From Leptospira saintgironsiae (GTDB lineage Bacteria > Spirochaetota > Leptospiria > Leptospirales > Leptospiraceae): a stretch of DNA of 64,000 nucleotides. The DNA lies in assembly GCF_002811765.1 (NCBI RefSeq), contig NZ_NPDR01000007.1, positions 102,807-166,806 on the forward strand, in the 5' to 3' direction. The position numbers and the translations under genes are program-made. Of this stretch, positions 37,300 through 45,013 are shown in pieces. Every line of letters starts with the position of its first letter. Position 1 is the stretch's first letter. The notes under the pieces were generated by a model. It ran no database searches. It was not told the DNA's origin and was given only the letters and a program-made list of their open reading frames with translations.

Positions 37300-37320
37300 C
37301 GGGCCCGAAAGACGGGCCCG
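37300..37320. terminator. G+C-rich terminator stem
   Basis: CGGGCCCG (37300-37307) and CGGGCCCG (37313-37320) pair perfectly around AAAGA. It lies just past the stop of the membrane-anchor gene, so it probably ends the spy-sigma-anchor transcript and separates it from ssb. The following minus-strand tract (GTTGTATTCTCT) is only moderately T-rich. Confidence 0.65.
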
Positions 37321-37326
37321 ATCAAT

Positions 37327-37629
37327 TTATTCTTCCAAAGTGGTAAGGTAAGATTCGCCTTCTAAGATAGAAGATACACCAAGATAGTATTCATCTTCTG
37401 GATTGAGTTGTCCGGCAAAAGAATACCAGCCGATAGAAATGCCCAAGAGGAGAGCGGCCGCTACCGCTAATACATTTCTGATCGGAAACTGAACCAGCTT
37501 TTTAGAACTTTCTTCTTTTGTGTATCTGTCGATCACACAAGAAGCTAAATTTTTAGACCAGTTCGGATCTGATTTTCTTTTTTCGATCTCTTCCTTCATT
37601 GGCAGACAATCTTTTAATATTTTCCCCAT
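37327..37629 (-). CDS. Small membrane protein, probable anti-sigma factor
   Basis: 100 residues: a cytoplasmic N-terminal part (1-50), one transmembrane helix (52-69) and a short acidic external tail. It starts 16 bases inside the sigma gene with its own GGAG, the usual layout for anti-sigma partners. There is no zinc-binding H-x3-C-x2-C motif; cysteines are only at 8 and 31. The anti-sigma role is inferred from context, size and topology. Confidence 0.7.
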   Translation of the reverse strand: MGKILKDCLPMKEEIEKRKSDPNWSKNLASCVIDRYTKEESSKKLVQFPIRNVLAVAAALLLGISIGWYSFAGQLNPEDEYYLGVSSILEGESYLTTLEE

Positions 37630-38171
37630 ACTTCTCCTCCTTCTCTTTTTTCGGAGTTCTGCATTCTTCGCAACATTTCCTTTCCTCTGGCGGCTCGGGA
37701 TTTTACAGTTCCAGCTGGAACTCCCAAAACTTCAGCGATCTCTTTTTCGGAATATCCGGAAAGATAATATTGGATCACACTTCTATACGCTTCCGGTAGA
37801 TTTCCAATCCAAAGTTTTGCTTTTTCCCAAGTAGGAAGATCTTCTCTATCCTCTGGAAGTTCTTTATCAAAAGCGAAACTTCTGGAATCTTCTTCCGATC
37901 TTTTTCCAGCCTTCTCTGCTTTGGTTTCTTCTCTCATCAGATTTTCATTCATACGAATGGATTCATTTCTGGCGATTGTGTATAACCAAGTGGTCAACTT
38001 GGAGTCTCCTCTGAATTGACCTTTTTGTAATGCCTTATAAGCACGAAGATATGTTTCCTGTGCGACATCGTCTATCGCATATGCAAAGCGTTCATACAAG
38101 TAACGGGAGATCGCCGCTAAGACGATCTCCCTGGTCTCTTCTACGAAGCGGGAAAATTCTGCCTCTCCCAT
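37614..38171 (-). CDS. ECF-type RNA polymerase sigma factor
   Basis: 185 residues. Region 2 (about 15-85) has D-D-V-A-Q-E-T-Y-L-R-A-Y and F-R-G-D-S-K-L-T-T-W-L-Y-T-I-A-R-N, which bind core polymerase and melt the -10. Region 4 (about 125-175) has G-Y-S-E-K-E-I-A-E-V-L-G-V-P-A-G-T-V-K-S-R, the -35-binding helix-turn-helix. GGAGG precedes the ATG. The upstream Spy-like gene and downstream membrane gene suggest an envelope- or metal-stress sigma. Confidence 0.95.
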   Translation of the reverse strand: MGEAEFSRFVEETREIVLAAISRYLYERFAYAIDDVAQETYLRAYKALQKGQFRGDSKLTTWLYTIARNESIRMNENLMREETKAEKAGKRSEEDSRSFAFDKELPEDREDLPTWEKAKLWIGNLPEAYRSVIQYYLSGYSEKEIAEVLGVPAGTVKSRAARGKEMLRRMQNSEKREGGEVWGKY

Positions 38172-38195
38172 TTTACCTCCGAAAGACTTTGGAAA

Positions 38196-38648
38196 TTAAT
38201 CCTCGTCTTCCTTATCGAATTTACTTTGGAACTTAAGGATTAGATCCGCAAGTTTCCCTCTTTGTTCGGGAGTTAATACCGCGTGGAATTCCACTGCCTT
38301 TTTGGTGAAAAATACTCTAAGAGCTGCGATCTTTTTCTCTCTTTCTTCGCCCAGTTTGTTCCATTTTTCAGGATTCAATTTATCTGCCCGAAGTTCTTCT
38401 ACTGCTTCCTTAGGAAGGAAGTGTCCGCCCAATTTAAGCTCTTTACGTTTTGCAAGCACGTCCTCTTTAATTTTATCAAGGGCTGCCGCTTGTGTATCTG
38501 TTAAATCCAATTCGGACTTAAGTTTTTTGACGATATAATTGGCTCTTTTCTCATGAGACATCCATTTGTGATGGCATCCTTGAGTTAGAAGGGCGGTAGT
38601 CCCCAGCACCAACAAAATCGCGGTTATTTTCGTAATTTTGCGAAACAT
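38196..38648 (-). CDS. Spy/CpxP-like periplasmic lipoprotein
   Basis: 150 residues. The signal peptide ends L-L-T-Q-G-Cys25, a lipobox. The mature protein is helical with LTxxQ-type motifs: L-D-L-T-D-T-Q (47-53) and L-T-P-E-Q (124-128). This is the mark of the Spy/CpxP/CnrX group of periplasmic chaperones and stress sensors. A His-rich start (C-H-H-K-W) could bind metal. It is the first gene of the sigma operon (24-bp gap), so it is likely the envelope-side sensor. Confidence 0.8.
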   Translation of the reverse strand: MFRKITKITAILLVLGTTALLTQGCHHKWMSHEKRANYIVKKLKSELDLTDTQAAALDKIKEDVLAKRKELKLGGHFLPKEAVEELRADKLNPEKWNKLGEEREKKIAALRVFFTKKAVEFHAVLTPEQRGKLADLILKFQSKFDKEDED

Positions 38649-38705
38649 TCATTTCTCCTCTTTATGCTCCTGGGACCGGAGCCTAAAAAGTCGGTTCCAA
38701 AAAAA

Positions 38706-39377
38706 TTAAGAAGAAAGTATGAGAATATCTTCTTCCTTGATCTCATATTTGGAAGCCAGACGGGTCACGAGAGAGGCCAGAAGTTCCTGAGCCTTTTTAT
38801 GATAATAGAACTCTTCTCCCACTTCTATAAAGAACTTACGAACTCCAGGGAGTTCCTTTAGTACGAAGGCGATCTCTTGGGCAATCTTCTCTGCATTTTT
38901 TTGGAAAGGACAACCTACAAGTTTCACTCCATTTCCATAAGATACGTTTTGTGTCCTTTCAATGGAGAAAGGAAATTTCTTTTTATCCACGATCATGTCA
39001 TCCGGGATCTTGAGCACAGAGACTATCTTTTGCAGAAGTTTATCTGGATCGAAAGGTTTAAGGATATAACCCACAAGTTGTTTGCTATGGGCAGCGGCCA
39101 TCACATCTTCCTTTTCGTTACTGGCTGTCAGAAAGACGATCGGGGTATTTTTGTTCAGATCTGGGACCTTACTTGCCAAACGGACCCCCGAAAGTACGGG
39201 CATCATATTATCCAAGAGGATAAAATCATATTTTGTTTTTCTTAATTTTAGCTCTGCGGCCATTCCATCTACAACATGGTCCACTTCGAAATTGAACCTT
39301 TCCAAAAAATGAATGAGCAATTCAGCAGAACTTTCGTTATCTTCCGCAAATAAAATTTTAAAGAAAGATTGGACCAT
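38706..39377 (-). CDS. Response regulator with unclassified output domain
   Basis: 223 residues from the ATG at 39377. A TTG at 39398 would add seven residues. Residues 7-125 form a receiver domain: A-E-D-N at the acidic pocket, L-L-D-N-M-M-P with the phosphoacceptor Asp, the conserved Thr in F-L-T-A-S and Lys in Y-I-L-K-P-F. The C-terminal 95 residues are not a helix-turn-helix or an enzyme I know. They contain G-V-K-L-V-G-C-P-F-Q-K-N and a helical tail. It has no kinase beside it. Confidence 0.8.
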   Translation of the reverse strand: MVQSFFKILFAEDNESSAELLIHFLERFNFEVDHVVDGMAAELKLRKTKYDFILLDNMMPVLSGVRLASKVPDLNKNTPIVFLTASNEKEDVMAAAHSKQLVGYILKPFDPDKLLQKIVSVLKIPDDMIVDKKKFPFSIERTQNVSYGNGVKLVGCPFQKNAEKIAQEIAFVLKELPGVRKFFIEVGEEFYYHKKAQELLASLVTRLASKYEIKEEDILILSS

Positions 39378-39509
39378 AAATCTGAAACTTTTCCTCAATC
39401 AAGCGCCGGGCCCCAAAGGAGCCGACATAAAACTTTTATTCTTCGTAAATTATCAATTTTTATAATGTTCCGTCGACGATAAAATTTCAGTGAATTTGGC
39501 CTAAAAATA

Positions 39510-39547
39510 AAAAAACGGGACCCCGATTTCTCGGAGATCCCGTTTTT
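39510..39547 (-). terminator. Intrinsic terminator
   Basis: AAAAACGGGA (about 39511-39520) pairs with TCCCGTTTTT (39538-39547) around an internal loop that itself holds CGA/TCG. It ends the PI-PLC/lectin transcript, which stops at 39573. Confidence 0.8.
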
Positions 39548-39572
39548 ATTTTAAATCGGGAAGTATATTAGA

Positions 39573-40850
39573 TTATCTTCCGGCTTCCCAATATCCTTCC
39601 GAATACTGGTCAGTAAGATTTGCCCATACTTCTGAAACTCCCTTAGCAGTTTTTGCCTCTTGGAGTTTTTTGTTCTCATATGGAGTTAAAGGAGAGGAGA
39701 AGTTCCAGCCTCTTGCAGAACATGCGCTCTTTCCGTTTGCCCAATTTCCAGAAGCGTCTGTGATTGCCCAGTTTCCGCTTCCATCTTTACATGCATAACG
39801 ATAGCTATTGGAACATTTGTTATCATTCCAACGTCCGCTTCCTACGATCTGAAGGCAATCTTCTGCTCCACCGTAATCATTAGGCTCTGCGTTATCCCAA
39901 GACCAAAGTCCTTGTTTTGCAAAATCTGGACTGAATTGGTCAATTCCGAATACGCTGATCCCGCAAGCTAACATCTGAGCAATATTATCGTTTGTGAATA
40001 CTCCACTTTCTTTTACACCATCATAGATGCCAAAGTAGTTGGTACTATCATTGAATACACGGGTCATAGTGTTATCGTATACACTTCTGGACCAGTTACA
40101 GCTAGGATAACCTTGAAAAGCTTTCGGGCTGATTGTATTACTTCCGAAGAAGATCCTTTTTGAGTATTGGTTCCAAGCTCCGTCGTAACAACCATTGCTC
40201 ATCATTAAGATCCTTCTGTTAGAAGAAACCATGTCTTTGAGTTTTGGCATGTTTGCTGCGCTCGGAATATCTCCGCAAGAACCACTGTATCTGTATAGAT
40301 AAGGATCCAAGTAGTTTCTTACGATACCTAAGAACTCATCCTGTCTTCCATCCAGATAATCCTCGAAATAAAGTACCAGAACTTCGTTCCTGTTTTCAGG
40401 AGAAGAAATCCAATTGCGAATCTCTTCTAATCCTTTACTTGCAGGACGATCGAATACGTTACATCCTAAATCGTTGGATTGAGCATGACAAAGTAAGAAA
40501 TCGTTTTTGAAATTCGTGCTCAGATAATAATGAATATCTAATTCTATAAACCTAGCCCCTAATCTCAACTGATCAGTAAGAGAAACCTGTTGGTTCGGAA
40601 AAGCGTAAGAAAAGAAAGGTCCTGCATACGCTTTGCTATTATATGAGTTATGTGTGCCGTAAAACAAAGCTTTATGCACTGGTAGGTTTGCTGCTACTTG
40701 CACTTGTCTTTGTACAGCGAGTGATTTTGCTTCCGCGGACTTTTCGAATATATCGATCGGACTTTCAGTTACCGCTCCCCTGCTTGCAAATAAACTAGTC
40801 GAAGACAAGCTTATTAGAAAAACAGTAAGCATGATTAATTTTCTCTTCAT
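39573..40850 (-). CDS. Secreted PI-PLC-like phosphodiesterase with permuted C-type-lectin tail
   Basis: 425 residues from the ATG at 40850; an in-frame extension to 40913 lies before the signal peptide. The signal peptide is 1-22. Residues about 55-312 form a PI-PLC X-type barrel with catalytic-type His67 (G-T-H-N-S-Y), His122 (L-C-H-A-Q) and E-L-D-I-H (103-107). Residues 316-354 resemble the C-terminal half of a C-type lectin: E-P-N-D (322-325), E-D-C and W-N-D (341-343). Residues 360-425 resemble the N-terminal half (W-A-N-G-K-S-A-C-S-A-R-G, P-Y-E-N). So the halves appear in swapped order. Many Cys suit export. It may cleave a phosphoinositide or glycolipid bound by the lectin part; the substrate is unknown. 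Confidence 0.8.
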   Translation of the reverse strand: MKRKLIMLTVFLISLSSTSLFASRGAVTESPIDIFEKSAEAKSLAVQRQVQVAANLPVHKALFYGTHNSYNSKAYAGPFFSYAFPNQQVSLTDQLRLGARFIELDIHYYLSTNFKNDFLLCHAQSNDLGCNVFDRPASKGLEEIRNWISSPENRNEVLVLYFEDYLDGRQDEFLGIVRNYLDPYLYRYSGSCGDIPSAANMPKLKDMVSSNRRILMMSNGCYDGAWNQYSKRIFFGSNTISPKAFQGYPSCNWSRSVYDNTMTRVFNDSTNYFGIYDGVKESGVFTNDNIAQMLACGISVFGIDQFSPDFAKQGLWSWDNAEPNDYGGAEDCLQIVGSGRWNDNKCSNSYRYACKDGSGNWAITDASGNWANGKSACSARGWNFSSPLTPYENKKLQEAKTAKGVSEVWANLTDQYSEGYWEAGR

Positions 40851-41158
40851 ATTTCCATTCACCTTTTTTACTTCTGTGAAAGCATAATATTTCGAAGGCT
40901 TAACTTGTAACAAGCTTCTTCTTATAAGTGGCTTATATTGTTTATTTTTATGAAGAACGAATGTTATTTATAATTTATTGATGAATTAGTGGGAGTTCAA
41001 ACAAACAGAGTTAAGTGAGCGGCCACTCATATATTATATTTTCTTAATGTATTTTTCAGAAGAATCTGATCCACAACTTATACAGAGCTCATCAATCCCG
41101 ATTTTCTTTAAATGGATGACCTGAAAACAACTTGTTCCATTGGAAGAAGGTCTCCAAA
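40851..41158. other. Divergent A/T-rich spacer
   Basis: 308 bp between two divergent genes. Mostly A/T-rich, with a short G+C island near 41017-41028. It must hold the promoters of both genes, but I find no convincing -35/-10 pair, palindrome or RNA motif. Confidence 0.5.
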
Positions 41159-41623
41159 ATGCGAAACATGCCAGCAAAGAAGAAGTCCAAAAAGAGCAGT
41201 TCGTCCCCTAAAAAAGGGATCAAATACGAAGACAAATCTCCAGGACAACCAGAACTAGTTCCAATTTTTAATGAGATCAAGAAGCTGATGAAACCCTATA
41301 TAAAGGGAACTCTTAAAGAATGGGGAGATTCTAAAGGCCAATACGGTTTAGTCAGCGAGATGGAGATCGAAATAAACGGCAAAAAGAAGCCTGAAATTTA
41401 TTTTTCAGGAGCACTCGTTCAAAAAGGATATGTGGGATTTTATTTTATGCCCGTGTATTCTGAGCCTGAATTGAAAAAAGTTTTACCACAAGAACTCCTG
41501 AAATGTTTAAAAGGTAAAAGCTGTTTTTATATAAAGAAGAATGACCCGGTCCTTCTTTCTCAAATCAAAGACGCCTTAAAATTAGGATACGAAGATTATA
41601 AGAAGAAGGGCTGGGTAAAATAA
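41159..41623 (+). CDS. DUF1801-like small protein
   Basis: 154 residues from the ATG at 41159 with AAGG 8 nt upstream. A TTG at 41132 would add nine residues. The Lys/Ser-rich N-terminus (5-20) is followed by an alpha/beta domain with P-E-I-Y-F-S-G-A-L-V-Q-K-G-Y-V-G-F-Y-F. That block and the closing helix resemble the DUF1801/YdhG group, whose function is not established. No signal peptide. Family assignment is tentative. Confidence 0.6.
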   Translation: MRNMPAKKKSKKSSSSPKKGIKYEDKSPGQPELVPIFNEIKKLMKPYIKGTLKEWGDSKGQYGLVSEMEIEINGKKKPEIYFSGALVQKGYVGFYFMPVYSEPELKKVLPQELLKCLKGKSCFYIKKNDPVLLSQIKDALKLGYEDYKKKGWVK

Positions 41624-41628
41624 GATCG

Positions 41629-42888
41629 TCACTTCCCTAAGAAAATTTTTAGAAAGTATTCTCTTAATTCAGGAGAAGGCATAATCTGATAATGAGATAA
41701 CCCTTTTAAGATCTTAACTCTGTTTTCAGGATTGGATTTTTTACGAAATACAGAATCACTAAAAAGAGTAAGACTTGGTTTTTCTACGATCCCATCTCCG
41801 ATCCAAGAAGACCAATCACCTTCTTCTTCCGAAACAAAACTGTAAATTTGGTAAGCGTCTATATCATCCAGCTCACCAAAATATTTATCTTTTCCGTATC
41901 TGCCTAGATGTGTACCTTCTTTCCAATCTTCTTCTCGAATAATTCCGTGAGAAAGATCCTTCATTGCTTCACTTCTTTGGTTTCCGATATAACCGACTAG
42001 CTGCACCGGAAACACAGGCATAGCCTCAGCTCCAAGTCCCAACCAGAATCCTACTTTTTCAATATAGGAACCTCCGTCGGGAGAACTAATAAATAATACT
42101 TTTTGAATATTAGAAGAAAGTGGATTTCCTTCTTTTTTAGAAGAATAAAGAGCACTCCTAAGGATAAGTCCACCCTGACTATAAGTGACCACGTCGAATT
42201 TTTTCTTCTTTAATTCAGGATCGTCCAAAACCTTCCTGACTAACTCCAAAAGTTTAGATCCATTCTCTGAAATATGTGAACCAGGATTGAATCTAAGATA
42301 AAATGGATAATAATTTTCTTTAATTAGAATTTCGGAGAAAGAAGGTTCTCCATTCTTAATCCAAAGACCTTCGTCACAAAATAGCCCAGGCACACAAAGG
42401 ATCGGTTTTTTAGATCCAGATTTTTTCCAATCTGCCAATACTTCTTCTGGACTTACATCCTTTCCATCTAAACGAAAAGATGCCTGGATCTCTGAAGTAG
42501 TGATCATCCCTGCAAAGGATTCTCCTACAACGCTGGAAACCGAAATATTTTCGAATACCTTTCTTTGTATCAAAGATTCTGTTTCACTCAATGCTTCTAA
42601 TGCAGTATGCATTGCTTGTGCAGTAGATTCGAATGCTCTAGATAGACCTTCTTCAGTTTTACTTCCGGCTTCTCCTAAAGACCTTCCTGCATCCTTTAGG
42701 AATTCTCCAAATTTGGTTCCGTTTACTGTAGGTGTTTCTGAAATTTCAGATAAACTTTTTGCACACCATTCGAATGAACCTGTGAGTGCGGATTTAACTC
42801 CGGATAGAACACCAAGAGAAGTGTCTCTTGCGAATGAAACTGCGAATTTTCCCAACTTCATGCTGGGTTCTGTAGGTTTGTATGGCAT
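41629..42888 (-). CDS. Alpha/beta-hydrolase fold protein, lipase-like
   Basis: 419 residues. Residues 1-110 are helical with Ser/Glu-rich periodicity and no classical signal peptide. The hydrolase domain runs from about 160: V-P-G-L-F at the oxyanion strand and T-Y-S-Q-G-G (235-240) with nucleophile Ser237, where the first Gly of GxSxG is Thr. D-G-I-V-E-K and L-S-H-Y-Q-I near the end supply a likely Asp and His. It may cleave lipid esters. It converges with the DUF1801-like gene, 5 bp between stops. Confidence 0.75.
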   Translation of the reverse strand: MPYKPTEPSMKLGKFAVSFARDTSLGVLSGVKSALTGSFEWCAKSLSEISETPTVNGTKFGEFLKDAGRSLGEAGSKTEEGLSRAFESTAQAMHTALEALSETESLIQRKVFENISVSSVVGESFAGMITTSEIQASFRLDGKDVSPEEVLADWKKSGSKKPILCVPGLFCDEGLWIKNGEPSFSEILIKENYYPFYLRFNPGSHISENGSKLLELVRKVLDDPELKKKKFDVVTYSQGGLILRSALYSSKKEGNPLSSNIQKVLFISSPDGGSYIEKVGFWLGLGAEAMPVFPVQLVGYIGNQRSEAMKDLSHGIIREEDWKEGTHLGRYGKDKYFGELDDIDAYQIYSFVSEEEGDWSSWIGDGIVEKPSLTLFSDSVFRKKSNPENRVKILKGLSHYQIMPSPELREYFLKIFLGK

Positions 42889-42972
42889 ATTTTAAATTCT
42901 TAACTGTAAAGCGCCGCCTCACTATACGTAAAAACCGCGGGCCGTCAAGGGGAAAGATAAGAGAATTCAGAT

Positions 42973-42999
42973 ATAAAGAAGCCTGAAAGGCTTCTTTAT
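42973..42999. terminator. Intrinsic terminator
   Basis: ATAAAGAAGCC (42973-42983) and GGCTTCTTTAT (42989-42999) pair perfectly over 11 bases around TGAAA. It ends the CsaA-like gene, which stops at 43013. Confidence 0.85.
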
Positions 43000-43012
43000 T
43001 TTTAAGATTCGA

Positions 43013-43363
43013 TTAACAGGCGAGTTGAACGAAGCTGATTGCGTCGGACTTGCTGAATTCTTCCTCTTCTTCTACAAAGCCTAAGAACAGAGCTTGAGCT
43101 CTCATTCTTGCAATATGAGCAGAAGGATAGTCCATCACGCAAAGTGTTTGTTTGCCCAAGAAATCTTTCTCTTCACCAAGAGAGAGTATGGGTTCGCTTG
43201 ATTTGCGGACTCCGGCTTTCTCACCAAAATCCAAGATCAATCTATAAGCTTTTTCCCCATGATCAAGAAGCAATTCGAAACCAATTACTTTACCGACTCT
43301 TAAGTCTAGATCGGTAAAAGGTCTTTCCGAAACTAAGTTTGTATATTCAGTCGATTCCATCAT
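43013..43363 (-). CDS. CsaA/Trbp111-type tRNA-binding domain protein
   Basis: 116 residues forming a single OB fold. F-T-D-L-D-L-R-V-G-K-V-I (16-27) and L-G-K-Q-T-L-C-V-M-D-Y-P are the family blocks, as in the C-terminal domain of the MetG encoded at 22733-24763. CsaA homologues bind tRNA or act as export-related chaperones; neither is proven here. It stands alone with its own terminator. Confidence 0.8.
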   Translation of the reverse strand: MMESTEYTNLVSERPFTDLDLRVGKVIGFELLLDHGEKAYRLILDFGEKAGVRKSSEPILSLGEEKDFLGKQTLCVMDYPSAHIARMRAQALFLGFVEEEEEFSKSDAISFVQLAC

Positions 43364-43428
43364 TTAGTATAACCAGTCTTATATAATTATTTGACAAAAA
43401 AATTACAAAGAAGGTCCAAAAATCGTTG

Positions 43429-44562
43429 TTAGACTGCGGGTAAATCTAAGAAAAATCTAGTGTATTCATTGGAAGCACTTTCGAAGGAAAGAAATCCTCC
43501 ATGCTCTTTCACTATACCAAGGCTGACAGAAAGTCCGAGCCCTGTTCCCTTATCTGCTCCTTTAGTAGTGAAGAAGGTATTGAAGATAGACTTACCGATT
43601 TCCTGAGGAATTCCAGAACCCAAATCTTCTACAGTAATCCGAACCCAGGGTTTTCCACCGATCTCTTCCGGTTTAGCGGTTATGATCATTCTTTTGTTTT
43701 CATCATATTCCGGATAACGTTGGTTTAACGCATCTATCCCGTTATTGATTAGATTCAAAAGTACCTGAAGTATCTGCCCTTCTTTACACATTACGGAAGG
43801 AAGATCAGGATGAATATCCAAATCCAATTGGATACGGCTCATCTTTAATCTTTGTTCCGCGATAGAACGTGTCTTTGATATTAATGCAAAAACACTTACA
43901 GGCTCAAAGGCTGCTTTTTCCTGTCTGGCAAATCTTAATAGATCTTTTACCATTACAGAAATTCTTTCCCCTTCTTGTTTGATCTTAGAAGCAATCTTTT
44001 GGGCCTTATCTATATCCATTTCTCCTTTTGAGATTAACTGTGCGTAGTCAATGATTGCCATGATAGGATTATTGATCTCATGGGCCATGGCCCCTGCTAA
44101 AAACCCCATTGCTTCTACTTTCTGGCTTTGTCTGAGTTGTTCTTCTATTTCAAACTTTTCTTGTTCCGCTCTTCTTAAAGCTTTATGTTCTTCTATTTCT
44201 CGGATTGCTCTTCTTAGGGCTGGGACAAGTTTTACTAACCTATCTTTCAGGACGTAATCAGTTGCGCCCCTAGTCAGAGTTTGGATGGCTGCGTCTTCTC
44301 CGTACGTTCCGGAAACAAATATAAAAGGAGTAGTAGGACATTGTTCTTTAGCGATGGTTAATGCGGATAAACCATCAAAATTAGGAAGTGAATAATCCGA
44401 AAAAATAAAATCAGGCTTCTCGTCTTCGATTGCCCTTAGGTATTCGTCCCGATCTTGGACATGGACAGGAATATATTCAACTCCTCCCCTTTTTAATTCC
44501 CTTTGGATAAGCTCTAGATCGGTAGAAGAATCTTCTAAAAAAAGAAATTTTAGTGCTCTCAT
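43429..44562 (-). CDS. REC-histidine kinase hybrid
   Basis: 377 residues. Residues 1-122 form a receiver with phosphoacceptor Asp56 (F-S-D-Y-S-L-P). Residues 150-220 are a HisKA domain with His161 in G-A-M-A-H-E-I-N-N-P. The C-terminal HATPase has N-L-I-N-N-G-I-D-A (N box) and D-L-G-S-G-I (G1). No transmembrane segment. A receiver in front of a kinase suggests it takes phosphate from, or is gated by, an upstream kinase. The start is 1 bp after the preceding response regulator stops. Confidence 0.9.
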   Translation of the reverse strand: MRALKFLFLEDSSTDLELIQRELKRGGVEYIPVHVQDRDEYLRAIEDEKPDFIFSDYSLPNFDGLSALTIAKEQCPTTPFIFVSGTYGEDAAIQTLTRGATDYVLKDRLVKLVPALRRAIREIEEHKALRRAEQEKFEIEEQLRQSQKVEAMGFLAGAMAHEINNPIMAIIDYAQLISKGEMDIDKAQKIASKIKQEGERISVMVKDLLRFARQEKAAFEPVSVFALISKTRSIAEQRLKMSRIQLDLDIHPDLPSVMCKEGQILQVLLNLINNGIDALNQRYPEYDENKRMIITAKPEEIGGKPWVRITVEDLGSGIPQEIGKSIFNTFFTTKGADKGTGLGLSVSLGIVKEHGGFLSFESASNEYTRFFLDLPAV

Positions 44563-44563
44563 G

Positions 44564-45007
44564 TCAATGCACCGATTTATTTAATATACACCAATATTGT
44601 CCTATTTCAGATACCGTTACGATTAGCTTTTCAAATTCTACAGGTTTGATTATATAACTGTTTACGCCTAGTTTATAACTTTCTACTATATCTTTCTCTT
44701 CCGCGGAAGAAGTTAACATAACTACAGGAACAGTTCTTAATTTTTCATCTGACTTGATCTCTCTTAACACCTCGAGACCGTCTACTTTTGGCATTTTTAG
44801 ATCTAATAATATAAATAAAGGTTTTCCGCCGGATTCTCTACCTTCATATCTTCCTCTGCAAAACAAAAACTCTAAAGCTTCCTCTCCATCTTTAACATGA
44901 AAGACTTGATTTACTAAATTATTCTTTCTAAAACCTCTCAGAGTAAGTTCTGCATCGTTCGGATTATCTTCCGCATAAAGTATATCATAGTTTCCCGATT
45001 GATTCAT
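44564..45007 (-). CDS. Rcp1-like single-domain response regulator
   Basis: 147 residues, receiver only. A-E-D-N (12-15) is the acidic pocket, Asp69 in L-L-D-L-K-M-P the phosphoacceptor, and the later M-L-T-S-S and I-I-K-P-V complete the site. The insert R-G-R-Y-E-G-R between beta strands resembles cyanobacterial Rcp1 partners of phytochrome-type kinases. It lies 6 bp after the histidine kinase and 1 bp before the REC-kinase, so it may shuttle phosphate between them. Confidence 0.9.
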   Translation of the reverse strand: MNQSGNYDILYAEDNPNDAELTLRGFRKNNLVNQVFHVKDGEEALEFLFCRGRYEGRESGGKPLFILLDLKMPKVDGLEVLREIKSDEKLRTVPVVMLTSSAEEKDIVESYKLGVNSYIIKPVEFEKLIVTVSEIGQYWCILNKSVH

Positions 45008-45013
45008 TCTTCT

